Counted from the stretch's first letter, positions 40,602-49,750 are shown. The stretch is DNA of 64,000 bases from an uncultured Eubacteriales bacterium (GCA_934401725.1 CAKRSS010000004.1:4224-68223), one strand, 5' to 3'. The notes: a model not told the origin generated them from the letters alone. Numbers and translations: made by a program.

Positions 40602-41681
40602 ATGAAAAAATGTTTATCCGCGATGCTTGCCTGCTTTATGCTTGTTTGCGTTTTTGCGATGGCTGTTTCGGCTGAGAGCGATCCCACAAATTACGCTGAA
40701 TACGGTCAGCAGACGCTTTATGCGCTGAAGAACGGCAATATCCCAAACGTTGATGGAACCATTTCCGACGGCGAGTACGAAAATGTTTTCACCTTTGATT
40801 CCGGCACTAAGGGAATCAGTTATGGCACAGAGGGCTTTACTGCCTACCCTGAATATGTCAAGTTGTATGTCTCCATGGATGACACCAACATCTACATAGG
40901 CGTTGAGATCAAGGAACCGCATTACGTCTTCAGAGTTCAGGGCGGCGCAAGCGGATCATACATGGCATTGTCGCTGGGCTTCAATACTGCCCCCGGTTTT
41001 TATCACAGCATGGATCGCCAGACACTGACGTTAAATTTGTTTGAGGACGGAAATGCGTTCAAAGCAAACACTGTTATGAACTACAAAGCCGACGGCAAGT
41101 ATGAGTCCAGCTACCACGGCGAGATATTCGATAGCGCTGCCGGCTTCCGCGACAACACAAAGGGTATCACAATGTACGAGACCAAACTTATCAAGTCAGA
41201 GATGGCTAAGCTCGCAGGCCTTGAGACACTGGGGGACACTATGTATTTCTACTTCCTTACCAAGTCGTTTGACACCAGCGGAAACGGAGCGGAGATGCGT
41301 TATCGCTGCGTGCTCGACGAGGTCAGCAAGGCAGTTATCATGGCAGAGGACGGCTGGTGCGCGAGCTTTGCCCCCCACATCCTTAAGTTTGTAAACGAAA
41401 TTCCAGCAGACACCACGACACCGTCCGAGACCACGACGTCCGAGCCTTCCGTTGAGACCACAACTCCTGTTGAGACCACAACCCCCGAGCCTGCAAAGGA
41501 AACGACCACCCCTGAGCCTGCCGTGGAGACCACAACACCCGGAGGTGCTGTCACCACTCCCAATGCTGAGAACACTACAACATCAGCTCCCGAAAAGAAG
41601 GGCTGCGGTTCTGTTGTTGCGCTGGGCATTATCGCCTGCATACTGCCTGCGGCTGTTGTTATTTGCCGTCGCAAGCACTGA
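40602..41681 (+). CDS. Secreted protein with CBM9/DOMON-like domain and membrane anchor
   Basis: 359 residues: signal peptide (1-25, ending VSAES), a beta domain near 45-265 that begins with NIPNVDGTISDGEYENV, as in carbohydrate-binding family 9-like domains, then a linker at ~270-325 rich in TTTPEP repeats (a mucin-like stalk), and a final membrane span with basic tail (VVALGIIACILPAAVVICRRKH). So it is displayed on the cell surface. It follows the binding-protein gene by 27 bases with AAAGGAG, so probably same transcript. Confidence 0.8.
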   Translation: MKKCLSAMLACFMLVCVFAMAVSAESDPTNYAEYGQQTLYALKNGNIPNVDGTISDGEYENVFTFDSGTKGISYGTEGFTAYPEYVKLYVSMDDTNIYIGVEIKEPHYVFRVQGGASGSYMALSLGFNTAPGFYHSMDRQTLTLNLFEDGNAFKANTVMNYKADGKYESSYHGEIFDSAAGFRDNTKGITMYETKLIKSEMAKLAGLETLGDTMYFYFLTKSFDTSGNGAEMRYRCVLDEVSKAVIMAEDGWCASFAPHILKFVNEIPADTTTPSETTTSEPSVETTTPVETTTPEPAKETTTPEPAVETTTPGGAVTTPNAENTTTSAPEKKGCGSVVALGIIACILPAAVVICRRKH

Positions 41682-41739
41682 TCTCTGTTCCGGGGCGGCC
41701 ATGTTCGCGGCCGTCCCGGAACGCGTTGTATGATAAGCT

Positions 41740-43548
41740 ATGAATGTAAGAAAAATATTTTGCCTGTTGCTTGCGGCAATGCTGCTGACGCTTGCGTCAT
41801 GCGGCGATCGCACTCCGGCACCGTCACCCGGCACCTCAGGAGACACTTCGCCCGATAGCTCGTCCGACACGACAAGCAGCGAGGCGTCCGCCGGTGTGTT
41901 TTTCGCTTATGTGCAGAACGGCGTACAGTGCCGGATCGTCTACGAGGACGGACTCAGTGCGTCGGTTTTGTCCACCTTGGAGCTTGTTTCCGGACGTATA
42001 AAGGAGCTGACCGGAGTCACCGTTAAGTCCGTCAACGCACTTCTGCCCGACACGGGTGTGCCCGAAATACTGGTGGGAGATACGGGGCGTGCCGAGTCCG
42101 ATGCATTCATCTCGGCGCTTAAATATCGTGATTACGGATTTGAAGTTAGCGATGACTATATTGTTATCGCCGGAAAAACGCAGGACGGAACCGTCCGTGC
42201 TCTCAATCGGTTTTACGAATTCATAAACGGCAACGAGCCCGACACGCGAGAGGGAGTGGTGGGCGTTCGCGCAGAGCACGGCTTTCTACGCACCTCAAAC
42301 TATGTGACCAAGAAGTTTACGATCGGCGGTGTGGACGTCAGTGAGTTTGAGATTGTTTACAGTAGCTCCTGTGAGGAAGCGGCGCGCATTCTGTATGAAT
42401 GTATAGCGGATCTTACGGGCTACATACTCCCGTGCCGTAAAGCATCCTCTTTGGCCGGTGCTGCCACTGCAAAGCATGAAATACTCATAGGCAATACCGG
42501 GCGTGCGGCGGCCGGGGAGTACTATGACAAAAAGCTGTCGAAACTGCCGTCAAGCCTTGATTACGTAATAACCGTGAAGGACGGCTGCCTCATTTTTGCC
42601 GGTGGCTGTGACAGCGTTGCTGTGGCGGCTGTAAGGGAATTTGCCAGAAAGCAGTCCGAGGACTCTCCGGTTGAGCTGGAGCTTTCCGGCGAGCTCGTAC
42701 GTGGAGTAGGGGATCTCTCACAGTACAGCGTTTACCCGAAAACGGAGGGGGCGGATGTACGGCTTATGTCCTCAAACGTATATTTCTATAAGTATTCGGA
42801 CAAGCGGGTCGGTATAATGCTGGACAGCTTTGTTATGTGCTCACCCGATGTTCTGTGCCTCCAGGAAATGAGCGCGCAGTGGCATCGCGGTCTCGACACC
42901 GAGCTGAGTGCGTACGGATATGCGCAGGTCCCCTTTTCGCCCAACCCTGCTCTCGGAAATTTGCCGCCTACCGCAAACTACACCCCGATATTTTACAGGC
43001 AGTCGATGTTCGACGTCGTGACGTCGGGATATGACCAGTTTGAGTCAGTCAAAGCAAACCCGGACGGAGATAAATCGAGTTCAAAGTCGTTTACCTGGAG
43101 TGTTTTTGAGCGCCGATCCGATGGGTTGAGATTTGCCGTTATCAGCACGCACCTGACGTGGTACGGCGAGCCGATACAGGCGGAGAAATACCGCGTGCAG
43201 GACGCTAATGAGCTTCTCGAGACGGTCGACATGCTTGAGAGGACATACGGTGTTCCAGTAGCCATTATGGGCGATATGAACTCCGGCGTGGGGCAAGATG
43301 CCTATAATACCTTGCGTTCGTCGGGCATGGACACGGCAGTCCGGCTTGCACTTAAAACGCAGGACGCAAACTACAACACCTACCACGAGCTGGATGTTTA
43401 TCCCGCCCAAAACGCTTCCATGATAGACCATGTTTTTGTGACAAAGCAGAACACCACGGTGAATTATTATCAGACTTTTGTAAATTCCGATGTTATCAGC
43501 GGCAGTGACCACACGCCGACAATCGCCGACCTGACCTACAAAAAATAA
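41740..43548 (+). CDS. Lipoprotein with endonuclease/exonuclease/phosphatase domain
   Basis: 602 residues. Signal peptide with lipobox LASC (Cys21). Residues ~60-150 and ~200-310 are two copies of a domain with the pattern PEILVGDTGRAES / HEILIGNTGRAAA. The last ~260 residues are an EEP (DNase I-like) domain with LMSSNVY, CLQEM, ISTHLTW, GDMNSG, IDHVFV and SDHTPT, so the metal and catalytic residues are complete. It may cut phosphodiesters or phosphomonoesters outside the cell. Start follows ATAAGCT with a weak ribosome-binding site. Confidence 0.82.
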   Translation: MNVRKIFCLLLAAMLLTLASCGDRTPAPSPGTSGDTSPDSSSDTTSSEASAGVFFAYVQNGVQCRIVYEDGLSASVLSTLELVSGRIKELTGVTVKSVNALLPDTGVPEILVGDTGRAESDAFISALKYRDYGFEVSDDYIVIAGKTQDGTVRALNRFYEFINGNEPDTREGVVGVRAEHGFLRTSNYVTKKFTIGGVDVSEFEIVYSSSCEEAARILYECIADLTGYILPCRKASSLAGAATAKHEILIGNTGRAAAGEYYDKKLSKLPSSLDYVITVKDGCLIFAGGCDSVAVAAVREFARKQSEDSPVELELSGELVRGVGDLSQYSVYPKTEGADVRLMSSNVYFYKYSDKRVGIMLDSFVMCSPDVLCLQEMSAQWHRGLDTELSAYGYAQVPFSPNPALGNLPPTANYTPIFYRQSMFDVVTSGYDQFESVKANPDGDKSSSKSFTWSVFERRSDGLRFAVISTHLTWYGEPIQAEKYRVQDANELLETVDMLERTYGVPVAIMGDMNSGVGQDAYNTLRSSGMDTAVRLALKTQDANYNTYHELDVYPAQNASMIDHVFVTKQNTTVNYYQTFVNSDVISGSDHTPTIADLTYKK

Positions 43549-43608
43549 ACCGAAAGGATCCGGACACGCCGGGATGCTGCGCATTCCGGCTGACCGTACT
43601 GCGGCAAG

Positions 43609-44991
43609 ATGAATTATATCAGAAATTATACCATTGTCATTTCCTCCGGTGCACTGCCGAACGAGCGGCGCGCCGCCGCATTTATACGCGACAACGTCGC
43701 GCTGGTGTGCGGCTGCCGCCTTCCGGTTGTGGAGGACAGCACCCCGCCGTCTGCGTGTGAGATTGCGGTCGGGCGCACCAATCGCGAGACGCTTGACGGC
43801 ATTGATTTCGAACGCGGCAGGGAGCACGTTTGGGAGTACGCGGTGATGATGTGTGCGCGGCGCCTCTATGTCACGGGACTCGGCATCCCGCAGACCCCGC
43901 CGACGGAATACCGCTCGGCCTATCGCTATACGGATGACGGCGCTATGGCTACCGCTTACGCAGCCTACTATTTTGTTGAGCGTGTGCTCGGTTACGACTT
44001 TATGCGCGCGGCGTACATTACCCCGCCGTATAACCCTGACACCGTGATTCCCGAGAATTATTGCTACATTTACACGCGTGAGCGGTTGGCTGGCGCCGAG
44101 CTTCCGCGCCTTGATGGCGCGGCGATGTACATGTTGCCCGTCACGGACGAGTTGAACTGGAACATAATGTCGGTGATTTTCCGCACGTCACAGGGAAAGC
44201 TGATTGTGATAGACGGCGGTCACGCTGGGGAGTGCGGGGTGCTCATCCGCACGCTCCGGCAGATTTCGGGACTTGAGACGCCGGTGGTCTCGGCGTGGTT
44301 CATTACGCACATGCACGTCGACCACTACGGCGTGCTCGACCGACTGGCGTCGACATCTGACGGAAGGGTGCGCGTCGAGCAGATTTACCATGGCTTTCCT
44401 GACCGCGCTTTTTACACTGATGTTACATGCGAGAAGATTCCCGCGGCGGGGGCAGTCTGGGATAACATTACGGGCGCCGGCCGTACGCTTGGCGCGCGCG
44501 TGACAAGACTCCATGAGGATGATCGCGTCTGTGTTGACGGGCTGTGCTTTGAGGTCGTCCACACGGCGGAGTGCGTCGCGCAAGACATGTTGCCCAAGAT
44601 GAATATGAATGATTCGAGCATGGTGCTGCGCCTGTGCGTCGACGGACAGAGAATACTGTTCCTGTCCGACAGCGAGTGGATATGCAGCAACGCGCTTATG
44701 GAAAAGCACCGCGGGTCGCTTTCGGCGGATGTCGTCCAGATAGGGCATCACGGCTGCGGAAATGTGTCGGAGAACTGTTATGAGGCCATCGGTGCACGTC
44801 TTGCGCTGCTTCCTGTCGGCAACCGTTTTTATTACAGCGACGGCGGCGAAGGGCTCAACTCCCACAACACCGGCATGATACGCACATTGCGGCTCATGGA
44901 GCGGCTGAATATCAAAGTCGAACAGGTGCGCGAGAGCGCGTTCTGTTCGCGGTTGCCCGTCGATACAGGATTGCCCCGGAACAGTCAGTGA
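43609..44991 (+). CDS. MBL-fold hydrolase with N-terminal GRTN-type domain
   Basis: 460 residues. Residues ~1-145 carry one copy of the domain seen twice in the upstream lipoprotein (CEIAVGRTNRETLDGIDF and a following FVERVLGYDFMRAA). The C-terminal part is a metallo-beta-lactamase fold with THMHVDHYG (residues 233-241), LFLSDSE and IGHHGCGN, similar to the ComEC-type hydrolase domain. There is no signal peptide. Start by ATG 43609 with only GGCAAG nearby. Followed by a terminator. Confidence 0.8.
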   Translation: MNYIRNYTIVISSGALPNERRAAAFIRDNVALVCGCRLPVVEDSTPPSACEIAVGRTNRETLDGIDFERGREHVWEYAVMMCARRLYVTGLGIPQTPPTEYRSAYRYTDDGAMATAYAAYYFVERVLGYDFMRAAYITPPYNPDTVIPENYCYIYTRERLAGAELPRLDGAAMYMLPVTDELNWNIMSVIFRTSQGKLIVIDGGHAGECGVLIRTLRQISGLETPVVSAWFITHMHVDHYGVLDRLASTSDGRVRVEQIYHGFPDRAFYTDVTCEKIPAAGAVWDNITGAGRTLGARVTRLHEDDRVCVDGLCFEVVHTAECVAQDMLPKMNMNDSSMVLRLCVDGQRILFLSDSEWICSNALMEKHRGSLSADVVQIGHHGCGNVSENCYEAIGARLALLPVGNRFYYSDGGEGLNSHNTGMIRTLRLMERLNIKVEQVRESAFCSRLPVDTGLPRNSQ

Positions 44992-45010
44992 GCCGGGGCG
45001 CTCAATTACA

Positions 45011-45048
45011 CAATCGGCACTGAAAATCAAAATTCAGTGCCGATTTAA
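45011..45048. terminator. Terminator between convergent MBL and FAD genes
   Basis: AATCGGCACTGAA pairs with TTCAGTGCCGATT around AATCAAAA, followed by T and A runs. Confidence 0.85.
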
Positions 45049-45078
45049 AAAACACGTGCCGTAAGGGCAATTTGTTTT

Positions 45079-46359
45079 TTATACGTGATCCTTCTCGCGC
45101 CCAACGCGACTGAAAATATTTACGGTCCTGTCCTCGGGAACGTAGCTGTCGGGAAAGTGTATCATGACGTTGGCCTGCTCGAGACGGGACTGGAGAGCAT
45201 ATATGTCGATATCTGGCAGACCGCGACCGCTCTCGAGCGACAGACAGACTGCCTCGCCGGCCGCCTGTCCTGTCAGAATGGCGGGTGGTATGACGCGCAG
45301 CATGTCCCAGCCATAACCGGTCGCAGAGGCACTGCGGCCTGCGGTTATCATGTTGTCGAAGCCCGAGCGGACGAGCGTGCGGTAGGGCACCTCAAAGAGG
45401 TAGTCGCGGTGACCGAAGTCGTTTATGGCGCAGACCGAGTCGTCAAAGTGACGGTAGCAGTCCTTGACACAAAGGGAATAGTCACCATCTATGTGACAGG
45501 TGGTGCGGAAATTAGGCATCATTGGAAGCATTGCAAGCTCGCGGCTGCGGCGATCGTCGACGCGAAGGTTGTCGAGCATGGTCAGCTGATTGCGTATCAG
45601 ATAGTCCGAGACCTCGTCGACCGTAAGCCCGCTCCAGCGCGGCATGTCTTCAGGCTGGCGGTCGCCGTAGAGGTTGATTCCGCCGCCGTGCACGGGCTTG
45701 AAGGCGCGGCGTATGTCGCCTGCCTCGACAGCCTCGCGACAGCTCTCAAGCGTGATCTTTTTACCGAAATAGGAGAAAAAGTTTTGCCCGGCGACGGTAG
45801 GCATGCCGGAGCGACGCAGCACGTCCGCGTCGCCGGTCGTGTCGACGAGGACGCGGCAGGGGTAGTATTCAAGCCCCGATTTGCTGTCGCAGATGACGCC
45901 GCGGCAGTGCGTTCCGTCCATGTCTGGGTAGACGGCGGAGCAGTCGAAAAGCAAATCAACCCCGGCTGACGTCACCGCCTCGGTCAGCTGAAGCGCGAAT
46001 ATGTAGGGCGAGAAGACGGTGCGGTAGCGCTTGGTCGTCGGCGCGTCGGGTTCGCCGTCGCGCCACTCGGGGTGCAGGTTGTCGTAGCCGTATTTTATCG
46101 ACTCGCGCAGCCACTTGTCGGCAAGGCCGAATATTATCTGCTTGCCGCGCCCGTTGCACATGGGGACGAACAGATTGACCAGCCCCAGCGTTGCGAGTCC
46201 GCCGAGAATGTTGGATTTTTCGACGAGCAGAACGCTCACGCCGCGCGCGGCCGCGGACACCGCCGCCGCTACGCCAGCCACACCACCGCCTGCGACGATG
46301 ACGTCGTGCGGCGTCCGGACGGGTATGTTCCTTGAGAATGAAAACAGCTGCTCAGACAT
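45079..46359 (-). CDS. FAD-dependent oxidoreductase
   Basis: 426 residues of the FAD_oxidored type. The dinucleotide motif DVIVAGGGVAGVAAAVSAAARG is at residues 19-40, followed by EKSNILGG. VDTTGDADVLRRSGMP and MITAGRSASATGYGWD near the FAD-binding end are typical. Such proteins often lie in carbohydrate clusters and oxidise or reduce small organic molecules; substrate unknown. ATG follows AGGAGGCTATC. It precedes the nucleotide kinase-like gene's 3' end by a few bases and reads away from the sugar genes. Confidence 0.85.
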   Translation of the reverse strand: MSEQLFSFSRNIPVRTPHDVIVAGGGVAGVAAAVSAAARGVSVLLVEKSNILGGLATLGLVNLFVPMCNGRGKQIIFGLADKWLRESIKYGYDNLHPEWRDGEPDAPTTKRYRTVFSPYIFALQLTEAVTSAGVDLLFDCSAVYPDMDGTHCRGVICDSKSGLEYYPCRVLVDTTGDADVLRRSGMPTVAGQNFFSYFGKKITLESCREAVEAGDIRRAFKPVHGGGINLYGDRQPEDMPRWSGLTVDEVSDYLIRNQLTMLDNLRVDDRRSRELAMLPMMPNFRTTCHIDGDYSLCVKDCYRHFDDSVCAINDFGHRDYLFEVPYRTLVRSGFDNMITAGRSASATGYGWDMLRVIPPAILTGQAAGEAVCLSLESGRGLPDIDIYALQSRLEQANVMIHFPDSYVPEDRTVNIFSRVGREKDHV

Positions 46360-46885
46360 GATAGCCTCCTTGTGTGTGTTTTTTTGCCCTGACGAGCCCC
46401 GCTATCTTTTCGGCGGCCTCGCGGGCGCTTATGTGGCTGACGTCGATTCTGACGCTGTCCATGCCGCGGTAGAGCGGCAGGCGCGCGACGCTGCACTCAA
46501 TGACGTCCGGCTGACGAAGCCCTGCCCTGACGTCGGCGCCGAGGCGGTCGCGCAGCGCGCGCTCGTCCGGCATGAGCGTGAAGAGGGAAAAGCTCACGCT
46601 CTCAATCGGCAGGCGGCGCAAAATGTCGTCGATTATGGTCTGCTCGTGCATGACCCAGCCGAAAATGACGTTTTCGTAGGCCGTGCAGCGGATGAAGCCG
46701 GAGAGAAGAAAGCAGATGTTGTCCATGACCATGCGTCGCGTCTCCTCGGTCACGGTGAAGGGACAGGCGTCCCAGCAGGCATCGCCGTCGAGGCAGACGG
46801 AGGGCGGCAGCATAGCTTTCAGTTCACGGCAGACGGTCGTCTTTCCCGCACCCATGGTGCCGTTGATAAAAATCAGGTTTTTCAT
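46352..46885 (-). CDS. P-loop small-molecule kinase-like protein
   Basis: 177 residues. Walker A is at residues 9-17 (GTMGAGKTT). RRMVMDNICFLLSG and the late DALRVDVS-type segment suggest an AAA_18/shikimate kinase-like fold. The ATG at 46885 overlaps the TfoX-like stop by four bases (ATGA), and its 3' end overlaps the start of the FAD gene, so the three minus-strand genes are one unit. Substrate unknown. Confidence 0.75.
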   Translation of the reverse strand: MKNLIFINGTMGAGKTTVCRELKAMLPPSVCLDGDACWDACPFTVTEETRRMVMDNICFLLSGFIRCTAYENVIFGWVMHEQTIIDDILRRLPIESVSFSLFTLMPDERALRDRLGADVRAGLRQPDVIECSVARLPLYRGMDSVRIDVSHISAREAAEKIAGLVRAKKHTQGGYHV

Positions 46886-47205
46886 TTTTGACATTTTTTG
46901 CGCGGACGCGGCTCGGGTGTGAGCTCGTAGAGGCGCGGGATGAGGACGCTCAGAAGCTCTGTGTCGTCGATGTCGACGATGTAACTCTTTCGCGCACCGG
47001 GGTAGGGCGCGCCGAGCGGAGCCGCGGACATGACGTCGGCAAGCTCCGGCAGACGCTTGATGTAAACGGTGTTATCGCAGACGGTCAGAAGTGGCTTGCC
47101 GTCAAGATACGCCATGTATTCGCCGAACATTTGGCGTGCGCTCGCCGCGCCGAAGGGCGAGAGCTGCTCGAGCACGAAGGATATGTATTGCTTTGATGTT
47201 GCCAT
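46882..47205 (-). CDS. TfoX N-terminal domain protein
   Basis: 107 residues. FVLEQLSPFGAASARQMFGEYMAYLDGKPLLTVCDNTVYIK is the TfoX/Sxy N-terminal domain. It lacks the C-terminal domain of competence regulators. A short basic end (RPRKKCQK) follows. ATG at 47205 has GAGGAGGCAGTC upstream. Role unclear; the family is widespread and not necessarily linked with competence. Confidence 0.8.
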   Translation of the reverse strand: MATSKQYISFVLEQLSPFGAASARQMFGEYMAYLDGKPLLTVCDNTVYIKRLPELADVMSAAPLGAPYPGARKSYIVDIDDTELLSVLIPRLYELTPEPRPRKKCQK

Positions 47206-47292
47206 GACTGCCTCCTCAATATATATCACCTGATATTATACGTGCGCGCGGGCGGTGTGTCAAGAGGCTGCGTAAAAAATCGTGCGCGGCTA

Positions 47293-47321
47293 TTGAAAAG
47301 GGCGGGGCAGTGTGATATGAT
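47293..47321 (+). promoter_or_regulatory. Promoter of the SGNH hydrolase gene
   Basis: TTGAAA at 47293-47298, 17 bp, TATGAT at 47316-47321, 41 bases before the ATG. Confidence 0.7.
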
Positions 47322-47361
47322 TATAATGAACATAATGAAAATTTTTACGAGGTGAAATACA

Positions 47362-48153
47362 ATGGATATACGCTCATACATGGCGTCCCCCGGCGAGGGG
47401 CCGCTCGACAATCTCAAGCCTGACGGCGGGCTGTGCGGCATTTTCCGCACCATGGGCTGCATCGGTGACAGTCTGTCGTCCGGCGAATTTGAGGAGCTGG
47501 ACGCCGATGGCGTCAAGCACTACCACGACTATTACGAATACTCCTGGGGGCAGTACATAGCCCGCGCGGCGGGTATCAAGGTGTACAATTTCTCCAAGGG
47601 CGGCATGACGGCCAAGCGATACTGCGAGGAGTTTGCCGAGTCGCGCGGCTTCTGGAACCCCGAGCTTGCCTGCCAGGCCTACACCATCGCGCTCGCCTGC
47701 AACGACGTCAACCACATCGAGCTGGGTTCCGCCGACGACATCGATGTTTCCGACTGGCATAACAACAAGCCGACCTTCGCGGGCTATTACGGTCAGATTA
47801 TCATGCGCTACAAGGAGATACAGCCCAAGGCGCGTTTCTTCCTTCTGACGCTCCCGCATGGCTTCAACTCGAAAAACGCTGACAAGGTGTCGCCTGCCTC
47901 GCAGATTATACGTGACGTCGCGGATAAGTTCGAGTGGACGTATGTGGTCGACCTCGAGCGCTATCTGCCGCCGGTTGACGACGATTTCCGCCGCCGTTTC
48001 TATCTCGGCGGGCACCTGAACGCCGCGGGCTATCTCATGGCGTCGCGCGTCATTTCCTCGTACATCGACTATATCATCCGCCAGAATCCCGAGGATTTTT
48101 CGCAGGTCGGCTTTATCGGCACGCCCTACCACAGCCATGCGGCCAAGTGGTAA
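47362..48153 (+). CDS. SGNH/GDSL family hydrolase
   Basis: 263 residues. GDSLSSGEF (block I, with the nucleophilic serine), NFSKGGMTA (block II glycine), ACNDVNH (block III asparagine) and GGHLNAAGY (block V histidine) define an SGNH esterase/lipase-type enzyme. No signal peptide. ATG follows CGAGGTGAAATAC. Possibly deacetylates a sugar or lipid; nothing nearby indicates which. Confidence 0.85.
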   Translation: MDIRSYMASPGEGPLDNLKPDGGLCGIFRTMGCIGDSLSSGEFEELDADGVKHYHDYYEYSWGQYIARAAGIKVYNFSKGGMTAKRYCEEFAESRGFWNPELACQAYTIALACNDVNHIELGSADDIDVSDWHNNKPTFAGYYGQIIMRYKEIQPKARFFLLTLPHGFNSKNADKVSPASQIIRDVADKFEWTYVVDLERYLPPVDDDFRRRFYLGGHLNAAGYLMASRVISSYIDYIIRQNPEDFSQVGFIGTPYHSHAAKW

Positions 48154-48175
48154 CGAAAAAAATTTGCAAAAACTA

Positions 48176-48204
48176 TTGCAAAAACGGAAAGTGTGTAGTA
48201 TAAT
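48176..48204 (+). promoter_or_regulatory. Promoter of rplS
   Basis: TTGCAA at 48176-48181, 17 bp, TATAAT at 48199-48204. The ~75-base leader that follows contains GCGCATATCGCGC and GGGCAGTCC-type stems, which would fit an autoregulatory L19 leader, though this was not checked by folding. Confidence 0.75.
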
Positions 48205-48289
48205 ATCTCTGTTATGCGCATATCGCGCTATTACGGGCAGTCCGCTGCGTAGCTCTGCATGAATGTCCGCATTATTAAGGAGGGCCAAA

Positions 48290-48631
48290 ATGAACAAAAT
48301 CGAGGCTTTTACAAACGAGCAATTGAAGAAGGAGCTGCCCCTGGTTCGTGTCGGTGACAACGTTCGCGTTCACAACAGAATCAAGGAGGGCAACCGGGAA
48401 AGAATCCAGCTTTTTGAAGGCACTGTCATCGCCAAGCACGGCGGCGGCATCTCCGAGACCTTCACCGTCAGACGTGTTTCCTACGGCTGCGGCGTGGAAA
48501 AGACATTCCCCATCCACTCTCCCAACGTTGAGAAGGTTGAGATCACCCGTGTCGGTAAGATCAGACGCGCTAAGCTCTACTATCTGCGTGACAGAGTCGG
48601 TAAGGCTTCCAAAGTCAAGGAAAAGATCTGA
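48290..48631 (+). CDS. rplS: 50S ribosomal protein L19
   Basis: 113 residues, full length. MNKIEAFTNEQLKKELP at the start, the family signature KIRRAKLYYLRDRVGKASKVKEKI at the end and GDNVRVHNRIKEGNRERIQ near the beginning identify L19, which sits at the subunit interface. ATG follows AAGGAGGGCC, a very strong ribosome-binding site. It is monocistronic with its own promoter and terminator; rimM and trmD, the usual upstream genes, are not here. Confidence 0.96.
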   Translation: MNKIEAFTNEQLKKELPLVRVGDNVRVHNRIKEGNRERIQLFEGTVIAKHGGGISETFTVRRVSYGCGVEKTFPIHSPNVEKVEITRVGKIRRAKLYYLRDRVGKASKVKEKI

Positions 48632-48641
48632 ATATAACTCA

Positions 48642-48671
48642 GAGGGTCGCCGCGAGGCGACCTTTTCCTTT
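48642..48671 (+). terminator. Terminator after rplS
   Basis: GGGTCGCC pairs with GGCGACC across CGCGA, followed by TTTTCCTTTT. Confidence 0.85.
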
Positions 48672-48769
48672 TGCCGTGACGCGCCGGTAAAAACAGGCAA
48701 AAGCACACATGAATAATCAAATCTCACGTTTGTCAATACTTTGAGTATCCTAAAAACGGGAGATTTCAT

Positions 48770-49543
48770 ATGTATTATAATAAAGTTGAGATATGCGGGG
48801 TCAACACCTCCAAGCTGAAAACACTGACAGACGACGAAAAACGCGAGCTGCTGCTGCGTTCCAAGGCGGGCGACGAGGGGGCGCGGCAGGAGCTGATATA
48901 CGGCAATCTGCGGCTCGTGCTGAGCATAATACAGCGCTTCACAAACCGCCGCGAGAGCATGGACGACCTGTTTCAGGTCGGCTGTGTCGGGCTCATCAAG
49001 GCGGTCGACAACTTCAACACCGAGCTTGACGTCAAGTTTTCGACCTACGCCGTGCCCATGATAATCGGCGAGATACGGCGCTATCTGCGGGACAACAACG
49101 CCATACGCATCAGCCGTTCGGTGCGCGACCTTGCCTACCGGGCGCTCGGCGCGCGCGAGGAGCTGACGCGTCTCAAGCAGAGCGAGCCGACGGTCGAGGA
49201 GATAGCGGCGCAGCTCGGTGAGAGCCGCGAGGCAGTCATGCGCGCGATGGAGGCCATTGTCGAGCCGATCTCGCTTTACGAGCCGGTTTACAGCGAGAAC
49301 GGGGATTCGATATACGTCATTGATCAGGTCAGCGACGCGAACAGCTCGGACGAATGCTGGCTCGAGAACATCGCCCTGCGTGACGCCATGACTAAGCTGT
49401 CCGAGCGCGAGCGGTCGATAATAAACATGCGTTTTTACAAAAACAAGACGCAGATGGAGATTGCCGAGGAGATAGGCATCTCGCAGGCGCAGGTGTCGCG
49501 GCTTGAGAAGGGCGCAATCGAGAAAATGCGCGCGCAAATATAA
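48770..49543 (+). CDS. sigG: Sporulation sigma factor sigma-G
   Basis: 257 residues. The N-terminus MYYNKVEICGVNTSKLKTL is diagnostic of SigG. Region 2 (LVLSIIQRFTNRRESMDDLFQVGCVGLIKAVDNF), region 3 and region 4 (ERERSIINMRFYKNKTQMEIAEEIGISQAQVSRLEKGA) are complete. It directs late forespore transcription. GAATA (48711) and CAATACT (48734) with 18 bp between them are a weak match to a forespore promoter. The spoIIGA and sigE genes that precede it in Bacillus are absent. No pro-sequence is expected. Confidence 0.94.
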   Translation: MYYNKVEICGVNTSKLKTLTDDEKRELLLRSKAGDEGARQELIYGNLRLVLSIIQRFTNRRESMDDLFQVGCVGLIKAVDNFNTELDVKFSTYAVPMIIGEIRRYLRDNNAIRISRSVRDLAYRALGAREELTRLKQSEPTVEEIAAQLGESREAVMRAMEAIVEPISLYEPVYSENGDSIYVIDQVSDANSSDECWLENIALRDAMTKLSERERSIINMRFYKNKTQMEIAEEIGISQAQVSRLEKGAIEKMRAQI

Positions 49544-49593
49544 CAAACAACCAGATATTGTGATATTTTTGCGGGAAAACGGGGCAGACACTG

Positions 49594-49622
49594 TTGACAA
49601 AACGGCGAAAATGAGGTATTAT
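49594..49622 (+). promoter_or_regulatory. Promoter of the leader RNA/nucleotidyltransferase operon
   Basis: TTGACA at 49594-49599, 17 bp, TATTAT at 49617-49622. The leader to the first ATG is about 295 bases. Confidence 0.78.
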
Positions 49623-49638
49623 TAATATGAGTTTGTAG

Positions 49639-49728
49639 GCCGACACGCGGGGTGAGGGGAGCGTATTGGCATATGCTCGTATGCAGGAGAGTTCCTGCAC
49701 CCGCGGGGTGCGCGCCGGAACGTTCGGC
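49639..49728 (+). ncRNA. Candidate structured leader RNA
   Basis: Paired elements by eye: GCCGA (49639) with TCGGC (49724), GCGGGGT (49647) with ACCCGC (49699), GAGC (49659) with GCTC (49675), and GCAGGA (49683) with TCCTGC (49693). The last is a perfect 6-bp hairpin. Together they make a multi-branched fold right after the promoter. It resembles no riboswitch class that I can recall. It could equally be part of the palindromic repeat element that follows. Confidence 0.35.
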
Positions 49729-49750
49729 GGAAAACGGTTTTTGAAAAAAT

